From the NCBI GenBank assembly GCA_037178975.1, contig JASJZH010000006.1:5332001-5396000 (forward strand): a DNA stretch of 64,000 nucleotides, in the 5' to 3' direction. Shown piece after piece: positions 61,819 through 64,000 of this stretch (its first letter is position 1; each line of letters starts with the position of its first letter). A program made the translations under genes and the position numbers. The notes under the pieces were generated by a model. It worked only from the letters and a program-made list of their open reading frames with translations, made no database searches and was not told the DNA's origin. Source of the DNA: Oscheius tipulae. Taxonomy: Eukaryota > Nematoda > Chromadorea > Rhabditida > Rhabditidae.

Positions 61819-62192
61819 AACAGTTGTTGTTTTCTCTAGTTATCTTATCTTATCTGCCATAGTCACTCTTCCCCATATTTGTATCGAAAAGTGGTGCTGC
61901 CCAAAACAAGCTCTCACTTTGCATAATCCAGGTTGTCCATTGTGATTTTTCTCCTGTGCTTTCCCTACTGTGATCACCTCCTTATCTACTGCCTTCCGCT
62001 TGAGAACCCAGCCTTTGACAGCAGCCATCTGATTGGAATTCTTTTGTTTCATTGTTGAAACGGGTGTTTACAGGTGATAAGAGGGTGCAACAATGAATTT
62101 AATCAGGTGTCCATGCTCGAGTCCCATCTGGTTCAGTTTCCAGTTCATATCTCTTGCCTCTTTGTCGGCGTTTTTAAAAGTTCAAATCAGAT

Positions 62193-62898
62193 ATGTTCGG
62201 TGAAATCAAGACTTTCGATTCGCGCAAGCGTTCTGCTCCCGAGCCGCTGTTTGTTCAAGATTTATCACAGAAGGAGAATGTCTTCGTCGTGCCAGGTAAT
62301 TTGACGTTTATGGTTACACAATTTGAACTAGCATAGAGTTAGGATGTTAAGTTCTGATAGATTACCGGAAAATTTGTAATCTGTTAGGATAAGATTTGGT
62401 TACGTAGCAGTTCCGGAAATATGTAATATAATTGATTGTGGAAAAGTCTCTATCGTAACGTTGAATCAAATATTTTACATCTTTTGCTCTGTGTTTCGCT
62501 GCAATTTCCTTTACTGGTAGCGAGTCTTTTAAAAGCCAAAAACTCTCTTCCGCCAATGACATATTCAGGAAGAACAAAAGACTACTTGACTACTTATCCA
62601 ATTTAAAATAACCACACGAAGGCTTCTTGGCTCTAATTTCTAAATATGCCCAGCCTAAACTAACATGCTGCTATCGGTATCAATCACGGCGTATGGCCGT
62701 TTCCCTTTTCTTAGACAGGCCGAGACCATGTTTTGCCATTGATAACAAAAAAGCATTGTTTGGTGGGAGACAAGAGAAAAACTGTGTTATAACAATCTTT
62801 TAGAAAAGAAGATTCGGGAGGCACAGAGCGTTTGTCTGAAGTGTCTGGCTGGCGACGGAGGCCACATCACTCACGTGCTCTCGTCCGTCCCAAAGTAA
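62193..62898 (+). CDS. candidate small two-exon protein (65 aa), unidentified
   Basis: Exon 62193-62295 (MFGEIKTFDSRKRSAPEPLF then VQDLSQKENVFVVP) follows an acceptor-like AAATCAG two bases before the ATG and ends at a GTAATT donor. Exon 62804-62898 follows CTTTTAG, keeps frame and reads KKIREAQSVCLKCLAGDGGH then ITHVLSSVPK and a stop. Joined they give 65 residues with a CLKC pair. No family is recognised. An alternative ending would leave the second exon after GGHITH and join to an exon at about 62926-63020 reading NNVQTLEIALQRLSQL. The 508-nt intron is long for this window. It may be a downstream operon gene of LRPAP1 (375-bp gap). Confidence 0.4.
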
Positions 62899-64000
62899 AA
62901 AGTAGGGAATTTTGTTTTCAGACTAGTAATAATGTTCAGACACTCGAGATCGCCCTACAGCGTCTTTCGCAGCTGATCTTTTTCCGCTTTGTTCAACTAT
63001 CCCCTGACTATACTTGCTAGTCTCTCTCGATACTGGGTTGGGATCTGTTTCTGTAAGATTTTCCACTTTATCCGTCCATTCAAGCCAGTCGATGGGTTTC
63101 TGCACATCTGTATATACAAGTTTTTCTGCTTATTTGAATGAACTTTCTCGAAAAGTTCCTCTAATTGGACAGAGCTCAACATGTGTAGAACAGATTTAAC
63201 GACCCACTTCTAAACAAAAAGACTACGCAGGGCTCTTCTCGCAATCTATTATAACAAACAAAATCATCATTTGATCAGGAACGGACGAAATCTTTTTTTT
63301 CCAGGTTAATTATCACGTTTCATAATTGAAGACCACCTAAGCTGCGGAAGTTCTCGTATGTCTGCAAATGATTCACACTCTCGAGTCGTCTGATACGTTA
63401 ATATGCATTCACTTCACGATGTGAAATGACGCAGTATCACACAGATTTCTAGCTAGTAACAACAATAACCGACTTTTTTCTTCTTTATCCTGTAAAGTAT
63501 TAGCCTCTTGCTGCAATAACAATTGTTTAAAATAAGCACTGTGGGTTGTTTTTCAAATAAAACTACATTGTAACTGACAGCTAGTCGAGCTTTTCGTGGT
63601 ACTCGTCATCTGATGTCCTCTAGAAATAACTGTCGTTTCAAAGGTATAATTATCTTTTTATCTTTATCTTTCTACTTGGTATGTTTTCTTGCATAGCACG
63701 TAATTCCCTTGCTCTGTTGCTCAGAGCAGGACATCTTTTGAAGAAACTGTTTCATCGATCAAAAATGCAATATTAGTACGCGTAAACCAGGAACCAACCT
63801 TGGACCGTCAAATGAACATTTATTGATATGATAACGTAGATCAATGGTTTCTTTTTAGATATTTGGAAACTGTTATGCAGTTAAACACTCTCGAATATGA
63901 GTCGAATTGTTCTTGTTGAACTAACATTGAGTCTCTGAAACGAGCAATATAGTTGCTTCACGAAGGCTTGGCAAATTTACGACTACGGCAGTTGTTCACC
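62899..64000. other. Distal stretch, no gene recognised
   Basis: Possible 3' part of the preceding candidate gene at 62926-63020; beyond that AT-rich sequence with only short open frames (62923-63199 on both strands) and no conserved motif. A gene continuing beyond the window edge cannot be excluded. Confidence 0.45.

Noticed and set aside
1-64000. tRNA, rRNA, CRISPR arrays, bacterial operons, viral genes
   Set aside because: No cloverleaf-type tRNA pattern, rRNA core, spaced repeats, Shine-Dalgarno-led gene strings or viral hallmark genes were found in reading both strands.

Overview
This window looks like nuclear DNA of a free-living or parasitic rhabditid-type nematode. The genes carry many short introns (about 37-55 nt, with strong TTTCAG-like acceptors). 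Several start codons lie directly behind an acceptor-like site with no donor, as expected for spliced-leader trans-splicing. The protein repertoire is typical of nematodes (ODR-2/Ly6-like proteins, DMSR and GNRR receptors, two-DM-domain factor, HAF-type half ABC transporter). Nothing bacterial, organellar or clearly viral was seen. Gene models were built by hand from splice signals, reading phase and protein resemblance; all identities are by eye.

Layout. 0-20 kb is gene-poor and mostly neuronal or signalling: a GnRH/AKH-receptor-like GPCR (98-1543, -), a GPI-type Ly6/ODR-2-like protein (4650-5779, -), a possible 82-residue secreted protein (7917-8165, -), a two-DM-domain transcription factor of the MAB-3/DMD-3 class (11657-12625, -), a decayed LINE (16.3-17.2 kb), a second small Ly6-like protein (17452-18054, +) and a DMSR-like peptide GPCR (18256-19946, -, first exon not found). 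20-27 kb shows no convincing gene but holds a dispersed direct repeat.

27-47 kb is dense: an unidentified 230-residue protein (27011-27860), a carnitine palmitoyltransferase (28863-31454), a tandem HMG-box protein with an apparent frameshift (32614-33773), a synaptophysin-family protein (35495-36478), a minisatellite (37.8-38.1 kb), an ABCB10/HAF-1-like mitochondrial half transporter (38311-40898, -), GPATCH3 (41239-43078, +), TAF10 with a very long Gln-rich head (43208-44804, -), and a Rho-family GTPase (45552-46914, +).

47-64 kb: a peroxisomal (SKL-ending) acyl-CoA synthetase (47227-49231, +); an RTE/CR1-like LINE ruin bracketed by a second diverged copy of that gene's 3' end; RasGRP/RGEF-1 (51735-54529, -); EHBP-1 (55412-59982, -, 23 exons); LRPAP1/RAP (60655-61818, +); and a candidate 65-residue gene (62193-62898, +).

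The genes do not form one pathway. Functional themes are neuronal signalling (GPCRs, synaptophysin, RasGRP, Ly6), secretory and endocytic traffic (RAP, EHBP-1), fatty-acid handling (CPT, acyl-CoA synthetase) and transcription (TAF10, HMG, DM). Several pairs are divergent with short shared upstream regions (haf/GPATCH3, TAF10/Rho, EHBP-1/RAP). I found no convincing new multi-gene system. The most unusual features are five apparent GC-AG introns, the TAF10 extension, the altered P-loop of the Rho GTPase, the frameshifted HMG gene and the duplicated gene end around the LINE.
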